Origin: Stutzerimonas stutzeri
GTDB taxonomy: Bacteria; Pseudomonadota; Gammaproteobacteria; Pseudomonadales; Pseudomonadaceae
DNA length: 64,000 nucleotides
Assembly: GCA_019056435.1 (NCBI GenBank)
Contig: CP077641.1
Coordinates: 2,542,001-2,606,000, forward strand
Direction: 5' to 3'
Numbering within the stretch: position 1 is the first letter of the stretch; the number at the start of each line of letters is the position of its first letter. Below are positions 28,687-39,693 of this stretch, piece after piece. The notes under the pieces were generated by a model. That model was not told the origin of the DNA and did not search any database. It worked only from the letters and a program-made list of their open reading frames with translations. The translations under genes were made by a program, and so were the position numbers.

Positions 28687-29117
28687 GGGTTACATCCTTG
28701 ATGTTCTACGGTAAGCGGTGGCATGCCGTGGACGGTCGCTGGCGCTCGCGTGCGAAGCGCTCATTCGCCATCCTTGGGCGCGGCGGAGTCTAGCGTCAAA
28801 TGGCCACTATTTGTCGCAGCGTTATCACTTGAAGCCGTACTGGTTCTCACTGCTTGGCGAAGCGGGCGATGGACGGCAGGTGAGGGCCGGTCGCGCTCGC
28901 AGCGGTGAAACAGGCAGCCTGGTGGCCGAAGCCGTCTAGCGTCGGGGTTCCGTTGCGCCGGTTCACAATTTTGGATGGCCGCGGCGCCTTTCCCATCCGT
29001 TGCAAGCTTCGAGAAAGCTACGGGCTGTCAAATAGCCATCCGCGGCGCCTGTTCTCTGGCCGCCGGGATGTGCCTGGCACTACGCAGTGCCGATTCACGA
29101 ATCAGAAAGGATCTACC
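28687..29117. other. 431-bp intergenic region, no gene seen
   Basis: Divergent promoter region between a lipoprotein gene and the PilJ-N protein gene. Short frames here have no recognisable features. GGCCGCGGCGCC recurs loosely at 28976 and 29039. No clear -35/-10 pair or RNA structure can be defended. Confidence 0.3.
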
Positions 29118-29894
29118 GTGCTTATCAAGAAATCTCTCCGCGCACTGCTACTGGGCTGCAGTCTGCTGAGTGCCACGTGCTGGGCGGAAATGGCGCCTCT
29201 GGAAGTCATGAACATGGCTGGTCTGCAGCGCAGTCTGGGGCAGATCGTTGCCAAGGACTACCTGATGATCGGCTCCGGTGTGAAGGTCGACGAAGCCACC
29301 GAGCAGCTCACCTCGAGCATCGCGCTGTTCGAAGACCACCACGCTCAGCTCAAGCAGGCCGCGCCGAACGATGCCATTCGCGCGGCGTTGGAGGAAGTCG
29401 AGCGCACCTGGACCGCCTACCGTGCCCTGGCCGAAGCGACGCCGGACAAGGCCCAGGCACCTGCCGTGCTGGCCAAGGCCGAGGAGCTGGTACGCCAGAC
29501 TCAGGAGGTGACGAACCTCTTCGAACAACACAACGGGGACGAGGCCTCGCATTCGATCAATCGCAGCGGCTGGAACCGCGTGCTGACCCAGCGCACCGCC
29601 ATGTTCTACATGGCGCGAGCCTGGGGTGTGCAGGACCCGGCGCTGGACGAGCAGTTCGAACGTTCGGTCAAGGAGTTCGGCGTCATCATGACCGAACTTC
29701 AGGCTGCCGGCGCGCCAACCGCGGAAATCGCGGAAGCCTTGCGCAAGACCGATGCTCGCTGGAAGTTCGCCAGCAAGGCGTTCAGCTCCGAGCAGTTCGT
29801 ACCGACCATCGTGGCGGTCAATGCCGAGTCGATGTTCCGCCAGCTCAACGAGATGACGCGTCTGTACGCCGGCCTGCGCGACTACAGCCTCTGA
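29118..29894 (+). CDS. periplasmic protein with two PilJ-type (type IV pili MCP N-terminal) repeats
   Basis: 258 residues from GTG 29118, preceded by AGAAAGGA; signal peptide MLIKKSLRALLLGCSLLSATCWA. The mature protein is all-helical with two related modules beginning NMAGLQRSLGQIVAKDYLMI and NRSGWNRVLTQRTAMFYMAR, the pattern of the sensor domain of PilJ- and NarX-like receptors. No membrane helix, HAMP or signalling domain follows, so it is a stand-alone periplasmic sensor domain. It may hand a ligand to a membrane receptor (inference). Monocistronic. Confidence 0.75.
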   Translation: MLIKKSLRALLLGCSLLSATCWAEMAPLEVMNMAGLQRSLGQIVAKDYLMIGSGVKVDEATEQLTSSIALFEDHHAQLKQAAPNDAIRAALEEVERTWTAYRALAEATPDKAQAPAVLAKAEELVRQTQEVTNLFEQHNGDEASHSINRSGWNRVLTQRTAMFYMARAWGVQDPALDEQFERSVKEFGVIMTELQAAGAPTAEIAEALRKTDARWKFASKAFSSEQFVPTIVAVNAESMFRQLNEMTRLYAGLRDYSL

Positions 29895-30009
29895 ACGGCA
29901 CGTATCCACGTACACCGGTTGCAGCATCGCGCCCGGTCCAGGCGTGACAACCTCCGCGACGACCCGCTGCGCACGTGCCGCAGCGGGTCGAGCGCGCATC
30001 CCCGGTACG

Positions 30010-30396
30010 TCAGAGCTGAGCGCCGACGGCCGCCTTGTCGATCACCGACCAGACTTCACGAATCCGCCCCTCGGCGAAGGTGTAGAACACGTTTTCGCTG
30101 AAGGTGACGCGCTGCCCATCGACCGGATAGCCGAACAGATCGCCCGCCGGCGTGCAGTCGAACCATAGCCGGCAGGCGACGTGGGGTGGCTCGGCAATGA
30201 GCAAACGGGCATCAAATCGCAGGTCGGGAATGGCTCGCACGTCCGCTTCAAGCATCGAGCGGTAGCCTTCCAGGCCGATTCGCTCGCCGTTGTAGCGCAC
30301 GTCGTCGTCGACGAACAGGCCCAGTTCCGGCCAGTTCCGGCTGTTCAAGCAGGCGAGATAGCCTCGGTAGCGTTCAGCAAGTTCGGCGCCGTTCAT
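30010..30396 (-). CDS. SnoaL/NTF2-like protein
   Basis: 128 residues with the cone-shaped alpha+beta fold of SnoaL-like polyketide cyclases and ester cyclases: AERYRGYLACLNSRNW, RYNGERIGLEGYRSMLEADV, ACRLWFDCTPAGD and VFYTFAEGRIREVWSVIDKA. Such proteins bind small hydrophobic molecules, and many lack known activity. Transcribed away from katG; no obvious operon partner. Confidence 0.8.
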   Translation of the reverse strand: MNGAELAERYRGYLACLNSRNWPELGLFVDDDVRYNGERIGLEGYRSMLEADVRAIPDLRFDARLLIAEPPHVACRLWFDCTPAGDLFGYPVDGQRVTFSENVFYTFAEGRIREVWSVIDKAAVGAQL

Positions 30397-32963
<2,567 letters not shown>

Positions 32964-32971
32964 GGGCTACG

Positions 32972-32995
32972 GCGGCGCCTTTCGGGGCGCCGCCT
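32972..32995 (+). terminator. GC-rich hairpin after katG
   Basis: Arms GGCGGCGCC (32972-32980) and GGCGCCGCC (32987-32995) with a 6-base loop, 9 bases after the katG stop. There is no T-tract, so termination may be weak or Rho-assisted. Confidence 0.55.
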
Positions 32996-33065
32996 GCCCC
33001 TGTTCTCGCCGCGCATCACCCGAGTCGCCCGACGATCCTTTCGGTGCGCGCAGCGCCTGTGACGG

Positions 33066-34124
33066 TCAAGGAATGAGCTTGCGCTCACGCAGCCTGGCAA
33101 AGACCTGGAAGAAGGCGTCGTCGCTGGCCTGGTAATCCAGGAAGCCAAGCTTGCGGCTCTTCGACATATCCGTGACGACTTCGATGGGGCGCCCGAGGTC
33201 GGCATCGGTGTGCCAGGGTGAAATGAGCGTGTCGATATTCGCTTCGGCGAGTCCGAAGCGCTGCGCCATCTCGGCCCAGATCGGCGCATCGTCCGCCATT
33301 TGCTGTTCCAGCGGGGCGGGTGCGTCGAACGGCGCTGCCTCGATGCCGAACCAGTCGGCGATGCGCGACCACATCCACTTCCAGCGAAACACATCGCCGT
33401 TGACGATATTGAATGCCTGGTTGGCCGCCGCCGGCGTCGAGGCGGCCCAGTGCAGGTGGCGCGCCAGCTGGTCGGCATCGGTCATGTCGGTCAGGCTGTT
33501 CCACTGCACTTCGGAGCCGGGAAAGCGAAATGGCCGTCCAGTGAAGCGGCAAATCGAGGCATACACGGCCAGGGTCGTGGCCATGTTCATGGCATTGCCC
33601 ACGGCGACGCCGGTGACGGTATGCGGACGGTGGACGCTCCAGTTGAACCCGTCGCGCGCCGCTGCCGCGAACACTTCGTCCTCCTGGGCGTAGTAGAAGT
33701 TGTCGACGTCCAGCCGGCCCTGTTCCTCGCGGAACGGCGTCTGCGGCAGCGCGCCCTTGCCGTAGGCCTCGAACGGGCCGAGGTAATGCTTGAGCCCGGT
33801 GACCAACGCGACATGGCGCACCGAGCCCGAAGGGCGGACGGCGTCGAGCACGTTGCGAATCATCTGCGCATTCACGCGGATGTTCTCCGCTTCGCTGGCC
33901 TGGCGGGACCAGGTCGTGAGAAAGACATGCGTGGGTGACAGGCTGCTCAGCGCCGCGGCCAGGGCGGGCGGGTCCAGCAAGTCCGCGCTGATCGGGGCGA
34001 TACCCGGTTCGGCGCTCGGGCGGCGCGCCAGCCCCGCCACGGCCCAGCCCTCGCGGACCAGCTGGCGAGAGACCGCGCTACCCACGATGCCGCTTGCGCC
34101 AACCACCAAAGCTTGATTTGTCAT
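33066..34124 (-). CDS. PRISE-like SDR reductase (NAD-dependent epimerase/dehydratase fold)
   Basis: 352 residues from ATG 34124. The N-terminal Rossmann motif is ALVVGASGIVGSAVSRQL, and later family blocks include HVALVTGLKHYLGPFEAYGK, NFYYAQEDEVF and WSVHRPHTVTGVAVGNAMN. The extended C-terminal domain with FNIVNGDVFRWKWMWSRIAD matches the PRISE (progesterone 5-beta-reductase/iridoid synthase-like) type of SDR, which reduces enone carbonyls with NADPH. The active-site Tyr is in FYYAQEDEVF. The bacterial substrate is unknown. An HxlR regulator is divergently transcribed 88 bases away. Confidence 0.85.
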   Translation of the reverse strand: MTNQALVVGASGIVGSAVSRQLVREGWAVAGLARRPSAEPGIAPISADLLDPPALAAALSSLSPTHVFLTTWSRQASEAENIRVNAQMIRNVLDAVRPSGSVRHVALVTGLKHYLGPFEAYGKGALPQTPFREEQGRLDVDNFYYAQEDEVFAAAARDGFNWSVHRPHTVTGVAVGNAMNMATTLAVYASICRFTGRPFRFPGSEVQWNSLTDMTDADQLARHLHWAASTPAAANQAFNIVNGDVFRWKWMWSRIADWFGIEAAPFDAPAPLEQQMADDAPIWAEMAQRFGLAEANIDTLISPWHTDADLGRPIEVVTDMSKSRKLGFLDYQASDDAFFQVFARLRERKLIP

Positions 34125-34174
34125 CTTCAGACCCCCACAAAACGAAACTGGCCTGCACCTTATCCCCTCGAAAA

Positions 34175-34202
34175 TGCCGATCCAAGTCGGCACCAAATGG
34201 TG
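34175..34202. promoter_or_regulatory. two inverted repeats between the PRISE-type reductase and HxlR genes
   Basis: TGCCGA/TCGGCA (34175-34192, 6-base spacer) overlaps CACCAAATGGTG (34191-34202, 5-bp arms). Both lie in the 88-base divergent promoter, suitable as operators for the HxlR-family regulator. The assignment is by position only. Confidence 0.4.
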
Positions 34203-34212
34203 ACCATCCCCC

Positions 34213-34596
34213 ATGCAACCGGGCACTGACGAAGAACAATGGCGCGAAGACTGCGCACCGAGGCGCGTGCTGGAACTTTTCTCGACCAAGTGGACCAGCA
34301 TGATCCTGCACACGCTCCATGCGCGGCATGACGGCACGGCCCGTAGCGGCGCGCTGCATCGAAGCCTGCCCGGCATCTCCAAGAAGATGCTGATACAGAC
34401 GCTTCGTGAGCTGGAGGAAAGCGGCCTGATCGAGCGCCACACGCTCGACTCGGTGCCACCGGCGGTGAGCTACGCGCTCTCGCCGCTGGGTCAGCTGATG
34501 GTCGAGCCTATCGAGATGATCTACGAATGGGCGAGGCAGCACTCGGGCGCGCTGGATGAGTTGCAGCCAAGACGAACATCGCGGCGGCGGGGCTAG
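34213..34596 (+). CDS. HxlR-family transcriptional regulator
   Basis: 127 residues with a winged helix-turn-helix of HxlR type: CAPRRVLELFSTKWTSMILH, a stretch with LHRSLPGISKKMLIQTLREL, EESGLIERH and PPAVSYALSPLGQLM. Cys15 occupies the N-terminal position where many HxlR proteins sense electrophiles or oxidants. Divergent from the reductase, which it probably represses until an enone or quinone-like signal arrives (inference). Confidence 0.88.
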   Translation: MQPGTDEEQWREDCAPRRVLELFSTKWTSMILHTLHARHDGTARSGALHRSLPGISKKMLIQTLRELEESGLIERHTLDSVPPAVSYALSPLGQLMVEPIEMIYEWARQHSGALDELQPRRTSRRRG

Positions 34597-34744
34597 GCGG
34601 TGTGGTCGGAAGCGTTAGCCGATACCGGCCGTATAGAGCGGCCGCGGCGGTTCGGTTGACAGGCTGGGCCCTGGGCAGACCGTCAGCTGTGCGCTGCGGC
34701 GCTGGGCGATCTGCTTGGGATGCCGTGGGGTCGGGGCGGACGTT

Positions 34745-34775
34745 GCGCCTGTAGGGGCGAATTCATTCGCCCACA
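34745..34775. repeat. REP-like palindromic repeat
   Basis: CCTGTAGGGGCGAATTCATTCGCCC: the palindromic core GGGCGAATTCATTCGCCC type (GGCGAAT with ATTCGCC) matches the half-elements of the tandem array at 55.7-56.0 kb. Single intergenic copy downstream of two convergent genes. Confidence 0.6.
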
Positions 34776-34820
34776 AGGCTGGCGGCCTGTCCCGATCAAC
34801 CCACAGCACCCAACGCAGAC

Positions 34821-35264
34821 CTAGCGGGCCAGTTCGGTGTTCGCTACGGCTTTTTGGCCTTCGCTTTCCGACACTTCGGTCAGCTTGGCACCGCCGACGA
34901 ACAGCCCCATCTTGATTGATTGACGGACATAGTGGTTCTTGCCAGCCACTGCGTTCAATTCCAGCAGGTTGTCGCTGAATTCCGACTCGGTGGCCAGGGT
35001 GTGCGGGCCGGGCGTGATCAGGCGGTAGAAATAGGTATTGGCGGCTGTTTCGCCGATGACTTCGCCGTCAATCTTCACCGTTTTCTTAAGCGCAGCTCCG
35101 AGCATCGAGTCTCGGAAAATATACAACCCGGCCTGATCCTGTGCGGGCGCCGCGAACGTTTTAAGCGCTTGGTCCTTCTCCGGTGATTCCATTGGCACCG
35201 ACGCGCAGCCGGTCATTACGGCAAAGCTCAGCGCCGCGGCGCTCATCATGAATTGCTTGAACAT
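34821..35264 (-). CDS. DUF2846-type lipoprotein
   Basis: 147 residues with lipobox (FAVMTGC, Cys20). The mature part has GLYIFRDSMLGAALKKTVKI, DGEVIGETAANTYFYRLITP and GPHTLATESEFSD, matching small beta-sandwich proteins of the DUF2846 type. Probably attached to the outer membrane; function unknown. Monocistronic. Confidence 0.75.
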   Translation of the reverse strand: MFKQFMMSAAALSFAVMTGCASVPMESPEKDQALKTFAAPAQDQAGLYIFRDSMLGAALKKTVKIDGEVIGETAANTYFYRLITPGPHTLATESEFSDNLLELNAVAGKNHYVRQSIKMGLFVGGAKLTEVSESEGQKAVANTELAR

Positions 35265-35562
35265 GATTACTCGTTCCTGAGTGTTAGGCAGATAGCTGGC
35301 GTGTGATATTGGATTGCCAGCACGCGCACCTTAGCGTCGGCGTGCTGCCGAACAAGGCCCGAGTGGCGGTTCGGTGGTGTGGGTCACGTTTTCGCCGCTG
35401 CAAGAGATAGGCGGTACGGCTCTAACCGGAGCTTGTTAGTGCGCCGTAGCCGTACTTCCTCTGTCCGACCGACTCGGTCGCCAGGCCTGGAAGCGCGGCA
35501 CGTCGGGTAGCAACCCTCCCGCTGCCGGAAGTCGGCGCTCGTCTCACGGGGCGCCCGGTCAT
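35265..35562. other. intergenic region, no gene seen
   Basis: About 300 bases between the DUF2846 lipoprotein gene and the GNAT gene. Short frames lack plausible starts or domains, and no strong hairpin with a T-tract is visible. Confidence 0.3.
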
Positions 35563-36258
35563 TCAATGCAAACGTTTGGCCGGCCCGTAACGATCAGCCA
35601 GGTGCCGAGCCTGCTGAGCCAGTTCGTCGAGCAGACGGTCCCGGTCTTCTTCTGCCTTGCTCAGGGCCTCGGCGCCGTGTTGCTTCACCAGATAGGTGTG
35701 GATCTGGCGAACTTCCTGGGTCTGGAAGATTGGCTGCAAGTCCTGAATCGCCAGTGCGCCGTCCGAGGCTTGGCTTCGCGTATTCATCACGACTTGCGGG
35801 CCGCGCGCGCCCAGTGGCATGAAACCGAGCGTTTCGAAGTACGGCACCTTGGCCGCCACGCAGGCGACCTCCGCATGGGGATAGCGCGACACCATCTCCG
35901 CCACCATTGCCCGCCCGATGCCCTGTCCGCGGTGGCTATGCTCCACGGCCAGGTAGACGGGCGAACTGGCGTCCGGATCGGCCACATAGGGCAAGTACAG
36001 CGCAAAGCCGAGCAGGATGGCCGGATCGTCCGCATCCAGCGCCATGATCAATTCGGGTTTACCGGCCTGCGCACCGTCCATGCTGTCCAGGTAGCGGTGC
36101 ACCTCGAAGCCGACCACGTATTGATAGAGCGGGTACAGCGGATTACTGGGTGGCAGCGATACAGGGCTGATGTCGGTGAGGTAGTCCACCACCATTTGCA
36201 GCACCTGGTTTTTCAGCGCTTCCGGCGGCGGAGTGTTCAGGTGGGTGAGGGTGAACAT
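35563..36258 (-). CDS. GNAT family N-acetyltransferase
   Basis: 231 residues from ATG 36258 (MFTLTHLNTPPPEALKNQVL). The central acetyltransferase core shows GFALYLPYVADPDASSPVYL, AVEHSHRGQGIGRAMV (the acetyl-CoA pyrophosphate loop in Q-G-I-G form) and YFETLGFMPLG. The C-terminal ~60 residues are a helical extension with many Glu and Lys. Acceptor substrate unknown. Confidence 0.85.
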   Translation of the reverse strand: MFTLTHLNTPPPEALKNQVLQMVVDYLTDISPVSLPPSNPLYPLYQYVVGFEVHRYLDSMDGAQAGKPELIMALDADDPAILLGFALYLPYVADPDASSPVYLAVEHSHRGQGIGRAMVAEMVSRYPHAEVACVAAKVPYFETLGFMPLGARGPQVVMNTRSQASDGALAIQDLQPIFQTQEVRQIHTYLVKQHGAEALSKAEEDRDRLLDELAQQARHLADRYGPAKRLH

Positions 36259-36415
36259 GCGTGGGGCTCCGGGGCGTTGCGACGAGAAGCGGCATTGTAC
36301 CGGCGCAGGGGATGCGAATGACCGCGGATACGTCAGCGGCGCACTGGATCGTTGCGGCGTTGCTGCCGCGGCTGACCATGCCTCTCGGCATGGCCGTTGA
36401 GCGTAGCTGTCGCAC

Positions 36416-36444
36416 CGATGCCTGGCGTCATCCACCAGGCATCG
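36416..36444 (-). terminator. hairpin terminator of the MatC-like transporter gene
   Basis: Arms CGATGCCTGG (36416-36425) and CCAGGCATCG (36435-36444), 10 bp perfect, 9-base loop, just past the transporter stop. The minus-strand downstream side has no long T-tract. Confidence 0.6.
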
Positions 36445-36452
36445 GCGAAGGC

Positions 36453-37753
36453 TCAATAGACGAATGTCAGCAGCGCGTTGAACACCAGGGCCGCAACGAA
36501 GCCCAGTGGAGCGGCGCGGAATAAGAGCTGCGGGAAGAGGGTGGCGCGGCTCTGCTCCGTCGTGCAGGAGCCGAGGATCAGGCTGCCCCCGGAGGAGAAA
36601 GGCGAGATCGAGGTGGCCTGTGCACCGACCACGATGGCGACAAACAGGATCATCGGATCAAGACCCAATGCCGAGGCAATGGGCGGCACCATGGGGAACA
36701 GCGCCGGTGTGACCACGCCAAGCGTGCTTGAGAACAGCGACATGAAGGCCGCCACGATGCCGAAGACGATCGGAACCAGGATCGGCGGAATGCTGTTGCT
36801 CATCCAGGACGCCAGTACATCGATGGTCCCGGCCTTGATGGCGACCGAAATCAGCATGCCGACACCGCAGATCATGATCAGCGTGGCCCAGGGCACCGAC
36901 GCCATGGCCTTGCGCTCGTCGCCCAGCTTCAGCAGCAGCGCTATGACGGAGAACAGACTGGCGATCAGGCCGATGTCCATCTTCGAATTGATGAAGCTGA
37001 GCGTCGCATTGTCCGGAAAGAGAATCTGAGTGATGGGGGCGGCCAGGACGATAGCCATCATCGTAAGCGTCAGCCACAGCGTGGTCTTCTGTTCGCGATT
37101 CAGTGGCGCCGGTTCGGTCGCAACAAAGGCGGTGGCCTTCATGGCCTTGCCATGTCCGGTCAGGAAAACCAACGCGGAAATCACCAGCAATGGAATTACC
37201 AGGGTGCTGACGAAGATGCCTGCTGCGTTGAGGAAGGCTTCGTTCTCCGGAATGCCGGCATTGACCATAAGACCGCGAAAAATGATGCCGCTCTGGCTAG
37301 ACACGAAGTTTGCTCCGCTCAGCGCGCCGTAATTCACAGCCATCCCGCCTGTGATCAGGCTCATGCCGGTGCGCTCGCACAGTAGCAGCGTAATGGGTGC
37401 CATAAACGCCAGCACCGTGTAGTAGCCCGCGCCCATCGCCGAGATGAGCGTGGCCGTGAAGAACACTGCGAACGGGAGAAGCTGCGGCACCGTGCGGCAG
37501 TGGTAGATCAAGTGTTCGGCCAGCTTTTCCAAGGTGCCGTTGACCGTGGCGAAGCTGTAAAACAGGCAGACCGAGAAGATGATGAAAAGATCTTCAGCGG
37601 CCACATGCCGATGACCTCGGACGGGCTAAGGCCCATTGCGAAGCAGCCGATCAGATAGGCAAACGCGATGGCGAACAGACCGATGTTGATCTTCGTTCTG
37701 TAGCCGAGGGCAACGGCAGCGACGATTGCCGCGACGACGAGCAGGCTCATCAT
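36453..37753 (-). CDS. MatC-like dicarboxylate (SLC13-type) transporter (frameshifted)
   Basis: Start ATG 37753: MMSLLVVAAIVAAVALGYRT, then INIGLFAIAFAYLIGCFAMG with LSPSEVIGMWPLKIF, the MatC N-terminal domain. The next expected residues FIIFSVCLFYSFATVNGTLE are in another frame. The run TTTT (plus-strand A's 37584-37587) needs one more T to join them. The rest has about ten helices and ends SISPFSSGGSLILGSCTTEQ...LLTFVY. Rejoined it is ~433 residues, normal for this family, which imports malonate or similar dicarboxylates. The amidohydrolase gene lies 30 bases upstream on the same strand, so they form a catabolic operon. Confidence 0.82.
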
Positions 37754-37783
37754 GGTGAAAGTCCTATTGTTGTTATGGATCGT

Positions 37784-38617
37784 TTAGCGGGAAACGTCGA
37801 AGCCGAACAGCTTCGCCGGGTTCGCTGTGAGCACCTGCGCGCGTTCACCTTCATCCGGCAGCAGCGCTTGAATGAAGGCGAACTGCCGGATGTAGTCGGT
37901 CTGGTCTTCAAACTGCGTGTTGGGCCAGTCGCTGCCCCAGACAAAGCGCTCGATGCCCCCGGCGGCCTGACGCAGTTGCACAAGGAGTTGTTGCGCCTGC
38001 TGCTGGTCGGAGTGGCTGCGGTACGCCGCGGACAGCTTGAGCCAGGCGCGCTCATGGCCGAGCAGTTGAAGAAATGCTTGGTGGCTGGGGTTGCTCGGGT
38101 CGATGCCTGCGCTGGGCAGGCCGAAATGGTCGATCACCACCACCACGCCGGTTGCCAGAATGGCTGTCCCTATCCGCGCCACGTCGTCGATGCCGCGCTG
38201 GATCTCGACTTGCCAGCCGCGTCGTGCCAGTCGCTCGAACAGAGCCGTCCAGGCTGGACTGACGTAGTCGGCAAGCGACTTGCCGATCAGGTTGAGACGG
38301 ATGCCCACCACGCCTGCTTCAGCCAGTTCGTCCAACTGCGCTTCGCTGGTATCCGCCTCCACCACAGCGATAGCCCGCAGGCGCTGCGGGTAACGCTGAA
38401 GCGCATCGAGCATGAAGCTGTTGTCGGTGCCAAGAAAGCTCGGCTGGATCAACACGCCATGGGAGAGTCCATGGCGATCGAGGTGCTCAAGGTACTGCTC
38501 GGCTAGCGCGTCGTATTCGGGGCTATAGCGGCGGTTGGAAACCATCGGCAGGTCCCGGCGGAATATGTGCGCATGGGTGTCTACGCCGGTGAGGGCGGGC
38601 CGGTGAGAGGCGTTCAT
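37784..38617 (-). CDS. amidohydrolase-2 family metal-dependent hydrolase
   Basis: 277 residues from ATG 38617. TIM-barrel amidohydrolase related to 2-pyrone-4,6-dicarboxylate and sulfomuconolactone hydrolases: metal-binding DTHAHIF near the start, LIQPSFLGTDNSFML, VIDHFGLP, WLKLSAAYR and the late acidic motif FVWGSDWPNTQF. These enzymes open lactones or cleave C-C/C-N bonds of carboxylated compounds. Paired with the MatC-like transporter and divergent from a GntR regulator, it suggests uptake and hydrolysis of one dicarboxylate-type compound, identity unknown. Confidence 0.85.
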   Translation of the reverse strand: MNASHRPALTGVDTHAHIFRRDLPMVSNRRYSPEYDALAEQYLEHLDRHGLSHGVLIQPSFLGTDNSFMLDALQRYPQRLRAIAVVEADTSEAQLDELAEAGVVGIRLNLIGKSLADYVSPAWTALFERLARRGWQVEIQRGIDDVARIGTAILATGVVVVIDHFGLPSAGIDPSNPSHQAFLQLLGHERAWLKLSAAYRSHSDQQQAQQLLVQLRQAAGGIERFVWGSDWPNTQFEDQTDYIRQFAFIQALLPDEGERAQVLTANPAKLFGFDVSR

Positions 38618-38708
38618 AGGCAGATAACCTTGGTCGATTGTTGTCGTGGCCTGCACCGGGTCCGCTTGCGGAGCGAAGAACAGGCACACCTTTTTGTGTG
38701 ACATACAG

Positions 38709-38738
38709 TCATATATATGAATAGATGACCATATATGC
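38709..38738. promoter_or_regulatory. palindromic operator candidates in the GntR/amidohydrolase promoter
   Basis: TCATATATATGA (38709-38720) is a perfect 12-base palindrome, and CATATATG (38730-38737) repeats its core ten bases on. They lie in the AT-rich 188-base gap between the divergent genes, as expected for autoregulated HutC-type GntR control. Confidence 0.5.
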
Positions 38739-38805
38739 AGCGCTTGATATCTGTCAATCGACTGCCGAGTGATAAAGTGGCTCGCCTGCTGAAAGGAACC
38801 CTGCG

Positions 38806-39546
38806 ATGACACCCTCAACCCCACTGGGATACGACGAACGCCTGCCGCTCTATCAACGCTTGCGGGAAGAGATGCTGGCCAAGATCGCTGCCGGGGAATG
38901 GCTGCCCGGCGCGCCCATTCCCACCGAAGCCGAGCTGACGCGCCTGTATGGCGTGGCGATTGGCACCGTGCGCAAGGCCGTGGACACCCTGGTCAGCGAA
39001 GGTTTGCTGCTGCGCAGCCAAGGCCGGGGGACCTTCGTGCGTCGGCCGAATTTCGATGCATCGCTAGCGCGCTTCTTTCGGCAGGTGAATGCCAGCGGTG
39101 GCCGTGAAATTCCAACCAGCCGGATTCTCGTCAAGGCGCTGCAGGCGCCGTCCGCGGAGGTGGCGACCGCATTGGCACTGCCGGAAGGCGAGCAGGTGCT
39201 CTATCTGGAGCGCCTGCGCATGATTGAAGCCCGCACTCTGTTCCACGAGGACATCTGGCTGCCCGCCTCGCGCTTCGGCGCTTTGCTGGACATCGAGGCG
39301 GAACAGTTCGGCGAGTTGCTCTATCCGCTATACGAGGCGCGGTGCGGCCAATGTATTGCTTCGGCGCGGGAGACGCTCACCGTTGGGGCGGCGGACGAGG
39401 GCATGGCAAAGGTATTGGCGATTGATAGCGGTGCGCCCGTGGTGAACATCGAGCGCGTCGCACTGGGTTACGACCGGAGCCCGCTGGAATACCGAATCTC
39501 CCGTGCGGCTGGAGAGGGGTTCCGCTACCAGATCGACATCTCCTGA
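38806..39546 (+). CDS. GntR/HutC-family regulator (UTRA domain)
   Basis: 246 residues. N-terminal winged helix: LPLYQRLREEMLAKIAAGEW, IPTEAELTRLYGVAIGTVRK and AVDTLVSEGLLLRSQGRGTF. C-terminal UTRA effector domain: YLERLRMIEARTLFHEDIWL, RETLTVGAADEGMAKVLAID and PLEYRISRAAGEGFRYQIDI. Divergent from the amidohydrolase-transporter operon, which it most likely represses until the substrate binds the UTRA domain. Confidence 0.92.
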   Translation: MTPSTPLGYDERLPLYQRLREEMLAKIAAGEWLPGAPIPTEAELTRLYGVAIGTVRKAVDTLVSEGLLLRSQGRGTFVRRPNFDASLARFFRQVNASGGREIPTSRILVKALQAPSAEVATALALPEGEQVLYLERLRMIEARTLFHEDIWLPASRFGALLDIEAEQFGELLYPLYEARCGQCIASARETLTVGAADEGMAKVLAIDSGAPVVNIERVALGYDRSPLEYRISRAAGEGFRYQIDIS

Positions 39547-39693
39547 TCCCTGTCGCTGCCGGGTGGGGGCGGGTGCGAAACGCCGTAGCCGTTCACGCGT
39601 TTCTCTCCGTCCCCTTCGTTGCCTCATATGGCATGCGTTCGGTATCGACCGAGGGAATACAGCGTGGGAAGTCAGTGAGCCATACCTGGCTCG

